Shown: one piece after another, positions 8,638-17,900 of the stretch
How positions within the stretch are numbered: the first letter of the stretch is position 1
How the letters are laid out: every line of letters starts with the position of its first letter
NCBI RefSeq assembly: GCF_000724545.1
Contig: NZ_JHBV01000032.1
Coordinates: 124,001-188,000, forward strand
Length of the DNA stretch: 64,000 nucleotides
Direction: 5' to 3'
Origin: Aureispira sp. CCB-QB1
GTDB taxonomy: Bacteria; Bacteroidota; Bacteroidia; Chitinophagales; Saprospiraceae
Position numbers and translations under genes: made by a program
The notes under the pieces: model-generated
The model's input: only the letters and a program-made list of their open reading frames with translations
Database searches by the model: none
Told to the model about the DNA's origin: nothing

Positions 8638-10185
8638 ATGAAAATTCCGAGCTTAATTCTTAAACAGTTATATACTTTTAATAGCTTAGAAAACATTGAT
8701 GGTGGTGTCCAATTTACAGTCAAAAACCGTTTGAGTGACGCTACATTTGCAGGTTTAAAAGAAGTTAAAATTGATGGACAAAAAGTGCCGCTAGATTCCA
8801 TAAAACTACATTTGAGCGATGGAACGATACTATCTGCCAAAGACGTTTCTAGTAGCAATCCAATTCAATTTAACTTACGAGAAACCATTAATATGGTTTG
8901 TGCTATTCCGCATTTACAAACAGGAAAGTACAAGTTAGAAATAACATTCACAGCAGATCCTTTTGGAGATTTGACTTTAGATGTAGAGGATGGTGTTTCG
9001 AAAAAAGATGATTCTAGAGTAACGATTCCTAGAGACAAAAATGACGATTACTCTGATCATGCTATCAAAGAACGTCAAAAATTTACAGAAGATTATACTG
9101 GTGCAAAATTAGAGCATGTAACAAAATACTCGTTTGACCCACATACGCTCTCTGGCAATTGTGAGCATTTTACAGGAGTAGCTCAAATTCCGTTGGGAAT
9201 TGCAGGACCTATTAAAATTAATGGGGAGTACGCACAAGGGGAGTACTTGGTGCCTATGGCAACAACAGAAGGAACATTAGTGGCATCTTATAATCGTGGT
9301 ATCAAAGTAATGAATCTTTGTGGAGGTGTCAAATGTACCGTAGTGCGTGATGCCATGCAACGTGCTCCTGTATTTGTCTTTGAAGATGCTCGTGCTGCAC
9401 GTGACTTTGTGGATTGGACAAAGGAACATTTTGCTAAAATAGCCGAAGAAGCAGAAGCAACTTCAAGTGTAGCTCGTTTGCAGTACATAGATCCTTATTT
9501 GTCTAACAAATTCGCTTTCTTGCGTTTTAATTACTCCACAGGAGATGCTGCAGGACAAAACATGGTAGGTCGTGCGACCTTTGCTGCTTGTAGTTGGATT
9601 TTAGAAGCTTACAAAGAAAACCCAATTAAGCATTTTTACTTGGAGTCTAATTTTGCTACTGACAAAAAGGCTTCTCAAGTGAATATCATGCGTACACGTG
9701 GTAAGCGTGTGACGGCTGAAATCGTTTTAAAACGAGATGTACTAATTCAACATATGCGTGTGGAGCCAGAACAATTGGCGTACCACTCTAGTGTATCGAA
9801 TGTAGGATCAATTTTGTCCGGTGCTAATAATAATGGAGCACATTCTGCCAACGCTATTACAGCTATTTTTATCGCAACAGGACAAGATGTTGCTAATGTC
9901 TCGGAATCATCGGCGGCAATCACTTATGCCGAAATCACAAAAGAGGGCGATTTGTATCTTTCTATCACCATACCATCTTTAATTATAGCTACTTATGGAG
10001 GTGGTACAGGACTAGCAACACAAAAAGAATGTCTACAAATGCTAGATTGTGTCGGTCGAGACCGTGTCAATAAGTTGGCAGAAATTATTGCTGGCGTTGT
10101 TTTGGCAGGAGAGATTTCTTTGGGATCGGCTATTTCTTCTTCGGATTGGGTGTCTAGTCATGAGCAATATGGTCGTAATCGTTAG
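8638..10185 (+). CDS. Hydroxymethylglutaryl-CoA reductase, class I-like
   Basis: Reduces HMG-CoA to mevalonate with NAD(P)H, the committed step of the mevalonate route to isoprenoids. The catalytic domain (about 145-515) shows the class I residues: Glu211 in ATTEG, Lys343 in TDKKA, Asp417 in GQDVAN and His508 in VSSHEQ near the C-terminus, plus the dinucleotide-binding segment around GDAAGQNMVGRAT. The N-terminal ~140 residues contain no transmembrane helices; they look like a beta-rich soluble domain (e.g. VQFTVKNRLSDAT, LHLSDGTILSA) where eukaryotic enzymes have a membrane anchor. I do not recognise that domain. The gene stands alone and ends at a strong bidirectional hairpin. Confidence 0.93.
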   Translation: MKIPSLILKQLYTFNSLENIDGGVQFTVKNRLSDATFAGLKEVKIDGQKVPLDSIKLHLSDGTILSAKDVSSSNPIQFNLRETINMVCAIPHLQTGKYKLEITFTADPFGDLTLDVEDGVSKKDDSRVTIPRDKNDDYSDHAIKERQKFTEDYTGAKLEHVTKYSFDPHTLSGNCEHFTGVAQIPLGIAGPIKINGEYAQGEYLVPMATTEGTLVASYNRGIKVMNLCGGVKCTVVRDAMQRAPVFVFEDARAARDFVDWTKEHFAKIAEEAEATSSVARLQYIDPYLSNKFAFLRFNYSTGDAAGQNMVGRATFAACSWILEAYKENPIKHFYLESNFATDKKASQVNIMRTRGKRVTAEIVLKRDVLIQHMRVEPEQLAYHSSVSNVGSILSGANNNGAHSANAITAIFIATGQDVANVSESSAAITYAEITKEGDLYLSITIPSLIIATYGGGTGLATQKECLQMLDCVGRDRVNKLAEIIAGVVLAGEISLGSAISSSDWVSSHEQYGRNR

Positions 10186-10215
10186 ATGAAACGATTGTTA
10201 AGAACGATATAAAAT

Positions 10216-10250
10216 AGAAGGAATTATGCGTTAATCGCATAATTCCTTCT
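10216..10250. terminator. Bidirectional terminator between HMG-CoA reductase and LRR genes
   Basis: A perfect 15-bp inverted repeat, AGAAGGAATTATGCG / CGCATAATTCCTTCT, with a TTAAT loop, between two convergent genes. T-rich sequence follows on the plus strand (TGCTTTTTG). Confidence 0.8.
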
Positions 10251-10263
10251 TGCTTTTTGTGCT

Positions 10264-11337
10264 TTACTGTTTGAGTATTTTGGATGTGTGTGTGCCTTGT
10301 TCTGTCTGAATGGTTACAAAATAGATACCTGTATTGTACATCTCTACACCTAGATTGATTTGTTGGGTGCTGCCAAGATCTTGTGTATATAGGGTTTGCC
10401 CTGTTGATGCTGTAATTTTTACAGAAACACTATGGCACAAGTGTCCCAAATCAATTGTTATGTTATCTTCTATTGGGTTGGGGTATATAGAAATATTTTC
10501 TAAGGTATTCTCTGTTTGTAATACACTCGTTATGCAGGTTGTGCTAAAAGTCGTTGTAGAGTCTATATTTGTCCAATTATTGGTAGAAAATACGGGGTCA
10601 TCGACTTCTATGCAGGTTAAATTAGGGTTATTGGAGGTGTTAAAAGTATTAAAGTTAGCGTTATTTCCATTCTTGATATTTAATGTGCTTAATTGGTTGT
10701 TACTACCACTAAAATTGAACAAAGTAGAGTGTTGACTCAGATCTAAGTTTGTTATTTGATTGTTATAAATATAGAGATTTTGTAAATTTAGATTTTGGCT
10801 TATATCTAAATTGGAGAGTTGATTGTTGCCAATATTTAACGTCATTAAATTAGGGTTCTGACTAAGATCAATTGTATTAATTTGATTGAAGTAAACCGCT
10901 AAAACTTCTAGGTCAGGGTTTTGATTTAGGTTGATAGTTGTAAAGCCATTTGTATAAGCAATTAATTTCTTTAGTTTGGGATTGTGAGAGACATCTAAAT
11001 TTAGCAACCAGTTGCCAAAGCAGAGCAATTCTTCCAAATGAACATTTTGACTTAGGTTTAAGCTTTGAATTTGGTTAACACTACAATCTAAAACTCGAAG
11101 ATTGACAAACGCTTCTATTCCTGTCAAATCGGTAATATTGCGGAGAGAACAGTTGATCGTACCTGTAAATGCAGTAGCTTCACTTATTTGTATTTCATTG
11201 TCCCCATTTGTATTAATAGCATTGTTCCCAATTAAATAACTTTTAAAATTAGGATTAGGAATAGTTACGTTTTGTGCTTTGGTGTAAGTTGCGCAAGTGC
11301 AGATAAATAATAAAAATAAAGTCCTGAGAGTTTTCAT
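10264..11337 (-). CDS. Secreted leucine-rich-repeat protein with T9SS type A sorting domain
   Basis: A 357-residue protein with a signal peptide (cleaved near YTKAQ), then about eight to nine repeats of ~21 residues with the pattern L..LDLSQNPNL..LNIGNNQ at about 55-245, a bacterial-type LRR solenoid for protein or surface contact. The last ~80 residues (from about 275) form a type A C-terminal sorting domain: ISIYPNPIEDNITIDL, then GQTLYTQDL, MYNTGIYFVTIQTEQG, and a short basic end. This domain directs export through T9SS and cell-surface attachment. Partner and role are unknown. Adjacent LRR units are very similar, suggesting recent tandem expansion. Confidence 0.85.
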   Translation of the reverse strand: MKTLRTLFLLFICTCATYTKAQNVTIPNPNFKSYLIGNNAINTNGDNEIQISEATAFTGTINCSLRNITDLTGIEAFVNLRVLDCSVNQIQSLNLSQNVHLEELLCFGNWLLNLDVSHNPKLKKLIAYTNGFTTINLNQNPDLEVLAVYFNQINTIDLSQNPNLMTLNIGNNQLSNLDISQNLNLQNLYIYNNQITNLDLSQHSTLFNFSGSNNQLSTLNIKNGNNANFNTFNTSNNPNLTCIEVDDPVFSTNNWTNIDSTTTFSTTCITSVLQTENTLENISIYPNPIEDNITIDLGHLCHSVSVKITASTGQTLYTQDLGSTQQINLGVEMYNTGIYFVTIQTEQGTHTSKILKQ

Positions 11338-11367
11338 AAAAATGATTTGATGACAAATTAAAAAACG

Positions 11368-11402
11368 AAGTTGTTTGAAGTTAAAAATACTTCAAACAAC
11401 TT
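11368..11402 (-). terminator. Hairpin terminator after the beta-helix lipoprotein gene
   Basis: A perfect 14-bp stem, AAGTTGTTTGAAGT / ACTTCAAACAACTT, with a 7-base loop. On the minus strand it is followed by CGTTTTTTAA, a U-tract, 22 bases past the stop codon at 11425. Confidence 0.8.
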
Positions 11403-11424
11403 AATATTTAATATAAAAATTAAA

Positions 11425-12627
11425 CTAGTTCCCCTTACAATATTGACTGACCACATTATTATAACTTATATTGGTACGAGTTAAATTGGGATTGGCAGCA
11501 TCGTTAGCTCCTTTGGGAGCATCGTAAAAGGCACAGTTAGAAACATCATTAATAGAAACATCGTGGATATTAATAACAGGGTCTGCCCACATATAAATCG
11601 CTCCTTTATCGCTTCCTGTATGTTCTATTGTTGCATAGCCAATTTCATTAAAAGGACTTTGAGTAAAGGTAAATTGAATGCCATTCCAAATACCAGAGCG
11701 GTCATCTTCGCCTTTAAATTGGATTTTGTTATTGGGAGTTCCCACGGCAATCAAAGCACCTCCATCGTCAATGTGCAATCCTGTTTGAACTTCAAATTCG
11801 ATTATTGCACCAGCATTGATGGTTAGTTTTCCGCTATTCCCAATTTCTTGATCTCCAAAAATTCCCCCACTAGAAGCTGTTAAACGGTAAGGTATACTAA
11901 GTGCCTGCCATGTTTGAGTCGTTTTTATCTCATTTCCAACTCTCATATGTACGTAAGAATTGGTGTTACCAGAAAAAGAATTGGTGGCATCAACAACATT
12001 CACATAGTTAGCTCTCATAAGCATCGGGGTATTGTTGTTGTTGAATTTATTGTTCATTAAAGAAGTGATTTGAGCAGACGTATAATTGGAGTTTATCCCA
12101 TAAGCAGCACTATTCTCAAAGGTACAATTGTCTATTTTAATTTTAGAGTCGGCGTATATTACTAAGCATCCTCTTTCGCCATTGGAGTTAAAGGCATCAC
12201 TTCCTGCGCCTTTGATGGTCACATGATCTAGTATATTAGCCGTTTTATCGCTATAAACAATAACGCCCAACCAAGCACCAACAGCATTTTCACTAGAACC
12301 CATCAAGGTAATTGGCTCGGCAGAAGTTCCTATGGCATTGATACTGCCTGTTTCTTGGATGGCTAAGCCTGTTCCATCTTCAAATTGAATCGTAACACCA
12401 CTTTCAACCTTTAGATTGGCTGTAACGTCATAATAAGAGCTACCTTTAATAATATAATCTACTCCAGCACAGTGATCGGTTAGGGTTTGGTCTGTTTTAA
12501 AATGGCTAAAATCTGAAATGGTAATAGCATCGCAGGGGGTTGGTGGTGGTGTTATTTTACAAGCACCAAAAGAAAGTACCACAAGTGGCAAGGCAATAGA
12601 GCAAATTTTTTTAATAATTGGTTTCAT
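11425..12627 (-). CDS. Right-handed beta-helix lipoprotein
   Basis: A 400-residue protein with a lipoprotein signal (lipobox FGAC, Cys23), then a Pro-rich TPPPTP linker. The body repeats short turns with polar Asn/Asp ladders, e.g. VESGVTIQFEDGTGLAIQ, ITLMGSSENAVGAWLGV, LDHVTIKGAGSDA and IKIDNCTFENSAAYG, a pattern found twice (about 75-230 and 250-390). This is characteristic of right-handed parallel beta-helix proteins of Bacteroidota related to pectate-lyase or polymorphic outer-membrane repeat folds. No catalytic residues can be assigned, so an adhesin or structural surface role is as likely as an enzyme. The two halves suggest internal duplication. Confidence 0.65.
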   Translation of the reverse strand: MKPIIKKICSIALPLVVLSFGACKITPPPTPCDAITISDFSHFKTDQTLTDHCAGVDYIIKGSSYYDVTANLKVESGVTIQFEDGTGLAIQETGSINAIGTSAEPITLMGSSENAVGAWLGVIVYSDKTANILDHVTIKGAGSDAFNSNGERGCLVIYADSKIKIDNCTFENSAAYGINSNYTSAQITSLMNNKFNNNNTPMLMRANYVNVVDATNSFSGNTNSYVHMRVGNEIKTTQTWQALSIPYRLTASSGGIFGDQEIGNSGKLTINAGAIIEFEVQTGLHIDDGGALIAVGTPNNKIQFKGEDDRSGIWNGIQFTFTQSPFNEIGYATIEHTGSDKGAIYMWADPVINIHDVSINDVSNCAFYDAPKGANDAANPNLTRTNISYNNVVSQYCKGN

Positions 12628-12830
12628 TGTTGTTTGGTTTTTTATACAGAATCTTCAACCTGATAAAGCATTGGAACTAAAAAGGGTAATTAAGTTGGTT
12701 GAGAATTCTATTTTTTTAATAATAGTTGTTTAGTTGTATCAAAATTAGGATATGTACATTATGAGTACAACATGAATTTTCTCCTTTGTGATGAAAAAAA
12801 ATGCTGTAATACCCGAATAATAAACGCAAA

Positions 12831-14288
12831 ATGTCAGTGAAAACAATTGAAATACTTAGTGTTATGACTAAGAGTGAATTAAAGCTTTTTGAAAAAAAAG
12901 TGATAAATTCACACAAAAGAGTGACACTCAAAAAATTATATTCTTACTTAAAAAAACAGCCTCAAATAGATAAAGAAGCAGCTTTTTTAAAGGTGTTTAA
13001 TACACCCTATACTTCTAAAAAGGATGCTATTTTTCGCAATGAATTAAGGTTATTGAATCGAGAATTGGAGCTTTTTATAGTAGAACAAGCATGGAAGAAA
13101 GGTTTAAGTATCAATTCGGATGAAACGCAACTTAATTTGATAAAACTTTATCTAGAACGAAAGGAGTTTAATTTATTTGAACAAACATGGAAAAAGCTCT
13201 ACAAGAAATCTAAAGAAGAGGGTTTATTTTCGTTGAAAGTTAAATTAATAGAATTGTTCTTTAGCTATAAAACAACCTCGTCAGAAATTGATATGGACGT
13301 GTACTGTGCCATAAAATTATTGTTGGAAGAAGCAATGGAGGCCACTGTTGCCCAAATGCAAGTAGATTATAAAGAACTGGAGTTAAAGCATGCTTATATA
13401 CAGAGAAATTTATACGTTTTAAATGGGCATAAGTATGACTTCCATCGGGCTAAAACATATTATCGTGTCGTCAACCCTGTGCCGAATGATGATATGATTG
13501 CACTTATGGAGTACAATATTCAAAGTTATTTTTTAGATGGATTAGAGAAAATAAGGGTACTTCAAAAAGCGTTGAAACAGGCTGAATTATTGGAAGAACA
13601 ACATCCTAAGTTAAGGGCATCTATTCCTATGATGAAAATGACCATAGGACTTGAATATTTCTTATTAAAAGAACATAGTAAGGCAGATGTTATTTATGTT
13701 TCGGCATTAAAAAATGTAGCGGTACTACATCCTGCTCAAAAATCAATGGTATATTTTAATTACATTTCTAATTTGGTTTGTTTGGGCGATTATCAGAGAG
13801 CAATTGAATGGTACGAAAATAGTGGAGAGGACTGGAAAGATTCTCCGCTTGTAACGTATCGAGTTGGGTGGGTGCTGTGTTGGGCATATATCATGATCGG
13901 AGATTATGAAAAGCCGATGGATATTCTTTTGGAACATAACATTCAGCAACGACCAGAGAATGATTTTATCTATGCACGTGTATTGTTAACTATTTTGTAT
14001 TATTCAAGAGGCGAACTGGAACTAGCTGAAAGAGAGGCGTACAATATTATACAAAATGACCGCTACAAATTGGCAAAAGAAGTTGCTTTTATTCAATATT
14101 CTAAGCTTATTTACCAACACTTACGAGCAGCTTACATTGCTGATAAAGATAAACGCCGTACTAAATTGCAAGAAATACAAAAGGAATTAGACAAAATGTA
14201 TGAAACAAAACTTACTTATACATCTACAATGCTACATCGTTGGTTGACAAAACAGAATGAACAGGTAGCCGCTAAAAAAATAATTTGA
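12831..14288 (+). CDS. Helical protein of unknown function, paralogue 1
   Basis: A 485-residue cytosolic-looking protein (no signal peptide or TM), almost entirely amphipathic helix, probably a TPR-like solenoid (AIEWYENSGEDWK, ELELAEREAYNIIQN). I do not recognise a named family. It is clearly homologous over its whole length to the gene at 14860-16347: both open with TIEI..MT.SELK.FEKKV, share RNELRLLNRELELF near residue 65, and LLEHNIQQRPENDF near residue 365. Charge is strongly mixed, with many Lys and Glu. The pair surrounds a small lipoprotein gene on the other strand. A scaffold or regulator is plausible but not shown. Confidence 0.6.
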   Translation: MSVKTIEILSVMTKSELKLFEKKVINSHKRVTLKKLYSYLKKQPQIDKEAAFLKVFNTPYTSKKDAIFRNELRLLNRELELFIVEQAWKKGLSINSDETQLNLIKLYLERKEFNLFEQTWKKLYKKSKEEGLFSLKVKLIELFFSYKTTSSEIDMDVYCAIKLLLEEAMEATVAQMQVDYKELELKHAYIQRNLYVLNGHKYDFHRAKTYYRVVNPVPNDDMIALMEYNIQSYFLDGLEKIRVLQKALKQAELLEEQHPKLRASIPMMKMTIGLEYFLLKEHSKADVIYVSALKNVAVLHPAQKSMVYFNYISNLVCLGDYQRAIEWYENSGEDWKDSPLVTYRVGWVLCWAYIMIGDYEKPMDILLEHNIQQRPENDFIYARVLLTILYYSRGELELAEREAYNIIQNDRYKLAKEVAFIQYSKLIYQHLRAAYIADKDKRRTKLQEIQKELDKMYETKLTYTSTMLHRWLTKQNEQVAAKKII

Positions 14289-14305
14289 GGAATCAATATT
14301 GAGTT

Positions 14306-14713
14306 TTATTGAAGATCGGCATCGGTAATGCTAAGCCTACATTCGCAGCTGCCATTTTTACCAGGTTTGATAACTTGATATATCCAATTGGCATCTAGTG
14401 TGAGAGGAAAAGAAAGGCTTAATGAGCTATCGGTTGCAATACTAGTCCCTAAACTATCCATACAGTAGGCTATTGGGTAATATTGGCAATCTTCATATTG
14501 ACGTAAGGAGCCTCCTATGTCATGATCTACATCCAATACATAGCTGGTATTACGAACAACTAAAATGCTATCAAATGTATTGCAAAAAGCGGTGTCTAAA
14601 TTGATTAGCCAAATGTCTTGATTCGAATTATTGGTGATAATTCGCTTACAATCAACACTTGGGTCACAACTGATTAATAAAAAAAACAAACTGATTAAGA
14701 CTATATATTTCAT
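14306..14713 (-). CDS. Small lipoprotein of unknown function
   Basis: A 135-residue protein with a short lipoprotein signal (lipobox LISC, Cys16), followed by a mature domain with about five more cysteines (VDCKR, AFCNTF, EDCQYY, IAYCMD, CECRLS), suggesting disulfides. No family recognised. It sits head-on against paralogue 1 with a 17-base gap and divergent from paralogue 2. No function is proposed. Confidence 0.55.
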   Translation of the reverse strand: MKYIVLISLFFLLISCDPSVDCKRIITNNSNQDIWLINLDTAFCNTFDSILVVRNTSYVLDVDHDIGGSLRQYEDCQYYPIAYCMDSLGTSIATDSSLSLSFPLTLDANWIYQVIKPGKNGSCECRLSITDADLQ

Positions 14714-14859
14714 AGATATAGATTGTATGGATGGCGTTTTTGTTGAATGTTGCTCTAACGATTGTAAAAGTAGGTTGGATAAATCATGATAACAAATTTA
14801 AAATTCGGATTTGTGATAAAATATAGTACAATAAGAAGCGTATAAAAAATAATAAAGTA

Positions 14860-16347
14860 TTGAAAACCATTGAAATAATACAGCTTATGACCACCAGTGA
14901 ATTGAAACACTTTGAAAAGAAAGTGCTCCATTCACACAAAAGAGCTTCTCTAAAGCGACTCTATGCTTATTTGAAGAAACATCAAAAAGTGGATAAAGAA
15001 ATGGCTTTTTTTAAGACGTTTAATGCTCAGTATACTACTAAAAAAGATGCGTTGTTTCGAAATGAGTTAAGGTTGTTAAATCGAGAATTAGAGCTTTTTA
15101 TGGTGGAAGAAGTTTGGCGCAAAAATCTGCGTATCAACTCAGATGAAACACAGCTGAGTTTGATGACAATTTATTTAGAACGAAAGGAGTTTTCTCTTTT
15201 TGAGCAGATATGGAAGAAGCTTTATAAAAAAGCCGTAGCAGAATCCTTATATTCCTTAAAAGTTAAGTTGATCAATTTGTTTTTTAGTTACAAAACAGCT
15301 TCATCAGAAGTTAACACTGCTTTGTATGAGGAGCTAAAATTGCTTACGGAAGAAGCCTTAAAAGCTACAGTTGCTCAAATGGAGATTGATTACAAAGAGT
15401 TAGAATTAAAAGATGCTTTTATTCAAGGCAATTTGTATGCCTTGAGCGGGCAAAAGTATGATTTTCGACGGGGACCTCATTATTATAAAAGAGAGAACTA
15501 CTTGGATAGCGATACTTTAGTTGATTTTTTGGATTATAGAATTCAAAGTTACTTCTTAAGCGGAACAGAAAAAATTAATATCCTTCAAAAGGCTCTAGCA
15601 TGCGCAGAACCATTGCTAGCTCAATACCCCAAACACCCTACTTTAAAACATTCAATTACAATGGTAGAAATAACGGTTGGACTTGAATACTTTTTGCTGA
15701 AAGAATATCAAAAGGCAGATGAGTTGTATGTTCGTGCCTTGAACAAGGCGCAGATGTTGTCCACGCCCAAAAAGGCAGCCGTTTATTTTAATTACATTTC
15801 AAACTTGATTTGTCTGGAAGCTTACAATAGGGCGATCGAATGGTACGAGTCGAATGAAGGAGCGTGGAAAAAGGTTCCCCAAGTTATGTACCGTATACAA
15901 TATATGTTATGTTGGGCTTATGTGATGCAGGGAGAATATCAAAAACCTATGGATATGCTTTTGGAACACAACATTCAACAGCGCCCCGAAAATGATTTTG
16001 TCTATGCTCGGTTGCTCTTGACAATCTTGTATTATTCTAGAAATGAATTAGAATTGGCTGAAAGAGAAGCGTATAACTTAATACAAAATCATAGATACAA
16101 AACGCCAAGAGAAGAGGTTTTTATCGCATACTCAAAGCTTATTTACCAACATATACAAGCTATTTATATCGTAGACGAAGGAAAACAAAAAGAGAAACTA
16201 ACAGAGATTCAGGAAAAACTAGATGCGTTGTTTCAAAATAACTTTAGTTCTGCTTCTACAATGATGTATCGTTGGTTGAATCGACAAAATGAGCAAGCCC
16301 TTACTAAGCGTGGAGGCGAAAATGAAAATGAGCCACCTTTTCCTTGA
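14860..16347 (+). CDS. Helical protein of unknown function, paralogue 2
   Basis: A 495-residue paralogue of the protein at 12831-14288, colinear throughout. Conserved blocks are TIEIIQLMTTSELKHFEKKV at the start, RNELRLLNRELELFMVEE, and EHNIQQRPENDFVYARLLL near residue 370. No signal peptide or TM. The start is most likely TTG at 14860, because alignment with paralogue 1 begins there and an in-frame stop lies at 14824; the first ATG (14887) would remove part of the conserved N-terminus. The end carries a short extra acidic/Pro tail (GGENENEPPFP). It probably arose by tandem duplication with the small lipoprotein gene between the copies. Confidence 0.6.
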   Translation: MKTIEIIQLMTTSELKHFEKKVLHSHKRASLKRLYAYLKKHQKVDKEMAFFKTFNAQYTTKKDALFRNELRLLNRELELFMVEEVWRKNLRINSDETQLSLMTIYLERKEFSLFEQIWKKLYKKAVAESLYSLKVKLINLFFSYKTASSEVNTALYEELKLLTEEALKATVAQMEIDYKELELKDAFIQGNLYALSGQKYDFRRGPHYYKRENYLDSDTLVDFLDYRIQSYFLSGTEKINILQKALACAEPLLAQYPKHPTLKHSITMVEITVGLEYFLLKEYQKADELYVRALNKAQMLSTPKKAAVYFNYISNLICLEAYNRAIEWYESNEGAWKKVPQVMYRIQYMLCWAYVMQGEYQKPMDMLLEHNIQQRPENDFVYARLLLTILYYSRNELELAEREAYNLIQNHRYKTPREEVFIAYSKLIYQHIQAIYIVDEGKQKEKLTEIQEKLDALFQNNFSSASTMMYRWLNRQNEQALTKRGGENENEPPFP

Positions 16348-17098
16348 ATTGTATTTAAAAAGTGTCCTCTACACCTGAATCTTCTATAGCACCATTCAAT
16401 GCTTCTGTATCTTGTTATTGGGTTATTTGTCACAGGAATAAACAAAGGGGAGGACAAATGCGAAAAGACCCAAGTAATCTCTCATAAAGTATTTTTAAAT
16501 TTATATGTTAATGTAAATAGTTAGCATAGCCTTTTGATGTATTTTATTCGTTTTCTATATCATCAATAGTTCGTTGAAACCACGCAGTAGCAGCGAAGCT
16601 AACTAAAAGCGCAGCGCTCACGAAGTAAACTTTATTAGTTTACTTCGTGAGTGCTGCGCAGTTGATAATTAATAAGTTGTGTGTTTATTGTATTATGTGT
16701 TAAAATTTTGATTATCAAGTTAATATAAATGTGTTTTTTTGTTTTTTTTTTGTAAAAAAGTAAACAACTAAGCGATAGCGATCTCACGACCGCAGGGAGC
16801 TAATCAACGAACTACTATATCATTAGAAAGAAGTCTTAATGGAGTGCTATAAAATTGACTGCATAGACAATAGGTTTATATGTATTATTATAGTATGCAA
16901 GGTGAAACTATTAACCATGTCAATTGGTTGGATACCTGTGTAGCTCCCGATGATAAACGAGTAGCAGGCTTTTCTATACATGGATTTTCTAGCAGAAATT
17001 GTATAACAAGCCTATATTTGCTTATTTTGTGGCTCTAAATATGGTAAGAGTCAATGATTCAATCATCACGTTTAATTATTAATAAATCAATAAGTTAT
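16348..17098. other. Gene-free 750-base spacer with a large repeat copy
   Basis: No convincing coding frame. It contains the longest member of the dispersed repeat family (16567-16814) with an internal perfect-looking hairpin. The remainder is AT-rich with no recognised sites. Confidence 0.5.
16567..16814 (+). repeat. Dispersed palindromic repeat, copy A (longest)
   Basis: It begins TAGTTCGTTGAAACC, continues with the core CACGCAGTAGCAGCGAAGCT (16581-16600), and ends TCAACGAACTA (16804-16814), an exact inversion of its first 11 bases. It contains a hairpin with 22-bp arms (16609-16630 and 16638-16659, one mismatch, 7-base loop), plus TTTGATTATCAAGTTAATAT (16708-16727), which matches the inner right arm of copy D. 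Confidence 0.75.
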
Positions 17099-17599
17099 AT
17101 GAGTAATATCGTGCGTTTCTTTATGTCTACTGTTTTTATTTTTGTTGTGTTAATATCTTGTGAAACAGATCCTTGTGAAGGTGTGTCTTGCGATAATGGC
17201 GTTTGTGATGCGATTTCTGGAGAATGTATTTGTAGTCGAGGATACCAAACAGATCTGAATGGAATTTGTACGGTAACATGGACAACAAAAATGATTGGTT
17301 CTTATACTGTATCGGATAGCTGTACAGGACCCAATGCAGGAACAACTACCTATAACAGTACCATTGCTGCGGTAGATGAGGCTAATTTAACCTTATCTAA
17401 TTTGGGTAATACAGGACGTACAGTGCCTGCCACACATACGAACTTTACTAATTTTGAAATAGATTGGAAAAGTAACGACACGATTTTTTCAGGAACAGGA
17501 ACTTGGGTAGTAGATACTTTGATCCGAATTGAATATATGATCAACGATACGACCAATCAACGAATAGATACTTGTTTAGCAACTTACACTAGGTTGTAA
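17099..17599 (+). CDS. Lipoprotein with N-terminal EGF-like module
   Basis: A 166-residue lipoprotein from the ATG at 17099 (lipobox LISC, Cys21). An upstream in-frame start at 17054 would put 15 extra residues before the signal and is less likely. Directly after the lipid anchor is an EGF-like Cys module (CEGVSCDNGVCD, then GECICSRGY) at about 26-57, followed by a beta-rich domain of about 100 residues of unknown family with two cysteines (DSCTG and DTCLA). The EGF-like stalk suggests a surface-exposed protein. Function unknown. A good terminator follows. Confidence 0.65.
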   Translation: MSNIVRFFMSTVFIFVVLISCETDPCEGVSCDNGVCDAISGECICSRGYQTDLNGICTVTWTTKMIGSYTVSDSCTGPNAGTTTYNSTIAAVDEANLTLSNLGNTGRTVPATHTNFTNFEIDWKSNDTIFSGTGTWVVDTLIRIEYMINDTTNQRIDTCLATYTRL

Positions 17600-17623
17600 A
17601 TTGAGGGTAAATGTCAAGCAATG

Positions 17624-17656
17624 AATGTGACAAGGGCGTACTGCTTTTGTCACATT
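17624..17656 (+). terminator. Intrinsic terminator after the EGF-like lipoprotein gene
   Basis: A 10-bp stem, AATGTGACAA / TTGTCACATT, with a 13-base loop, followed directly by a run of T (CATTTTTTTG). Confidence 0.75.
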
Positions 17657-17900
17657 TTTTTGTTGAAGGTGTAACCTATTATAATAATTCGTATTAATAG
17701 AGCAGCGCCTTAAATTCCACGATATAATTCGCTGAATAGATGACCTGTAGTTCTTAAAGTTTTGTCAATGGAAGGCAATTAATTTTATAACAATTAAAAA
17801 AATTGTTTTTTGCAAAAAAAAACAATGCCTACAATGCTAATAATAAGGCACTTTTGAACAAAATCTATGCTCACAGATTATCACCCAAAAACAAAACAAA
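17657..17900. other. Spacer before the first barrel-protein gene
   Basis: About 240 AT-rich bases without a coding frame. The 10-bp-period TTAACC direct repeats found near the two-component genes are not present here. Confidence 0.4.
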
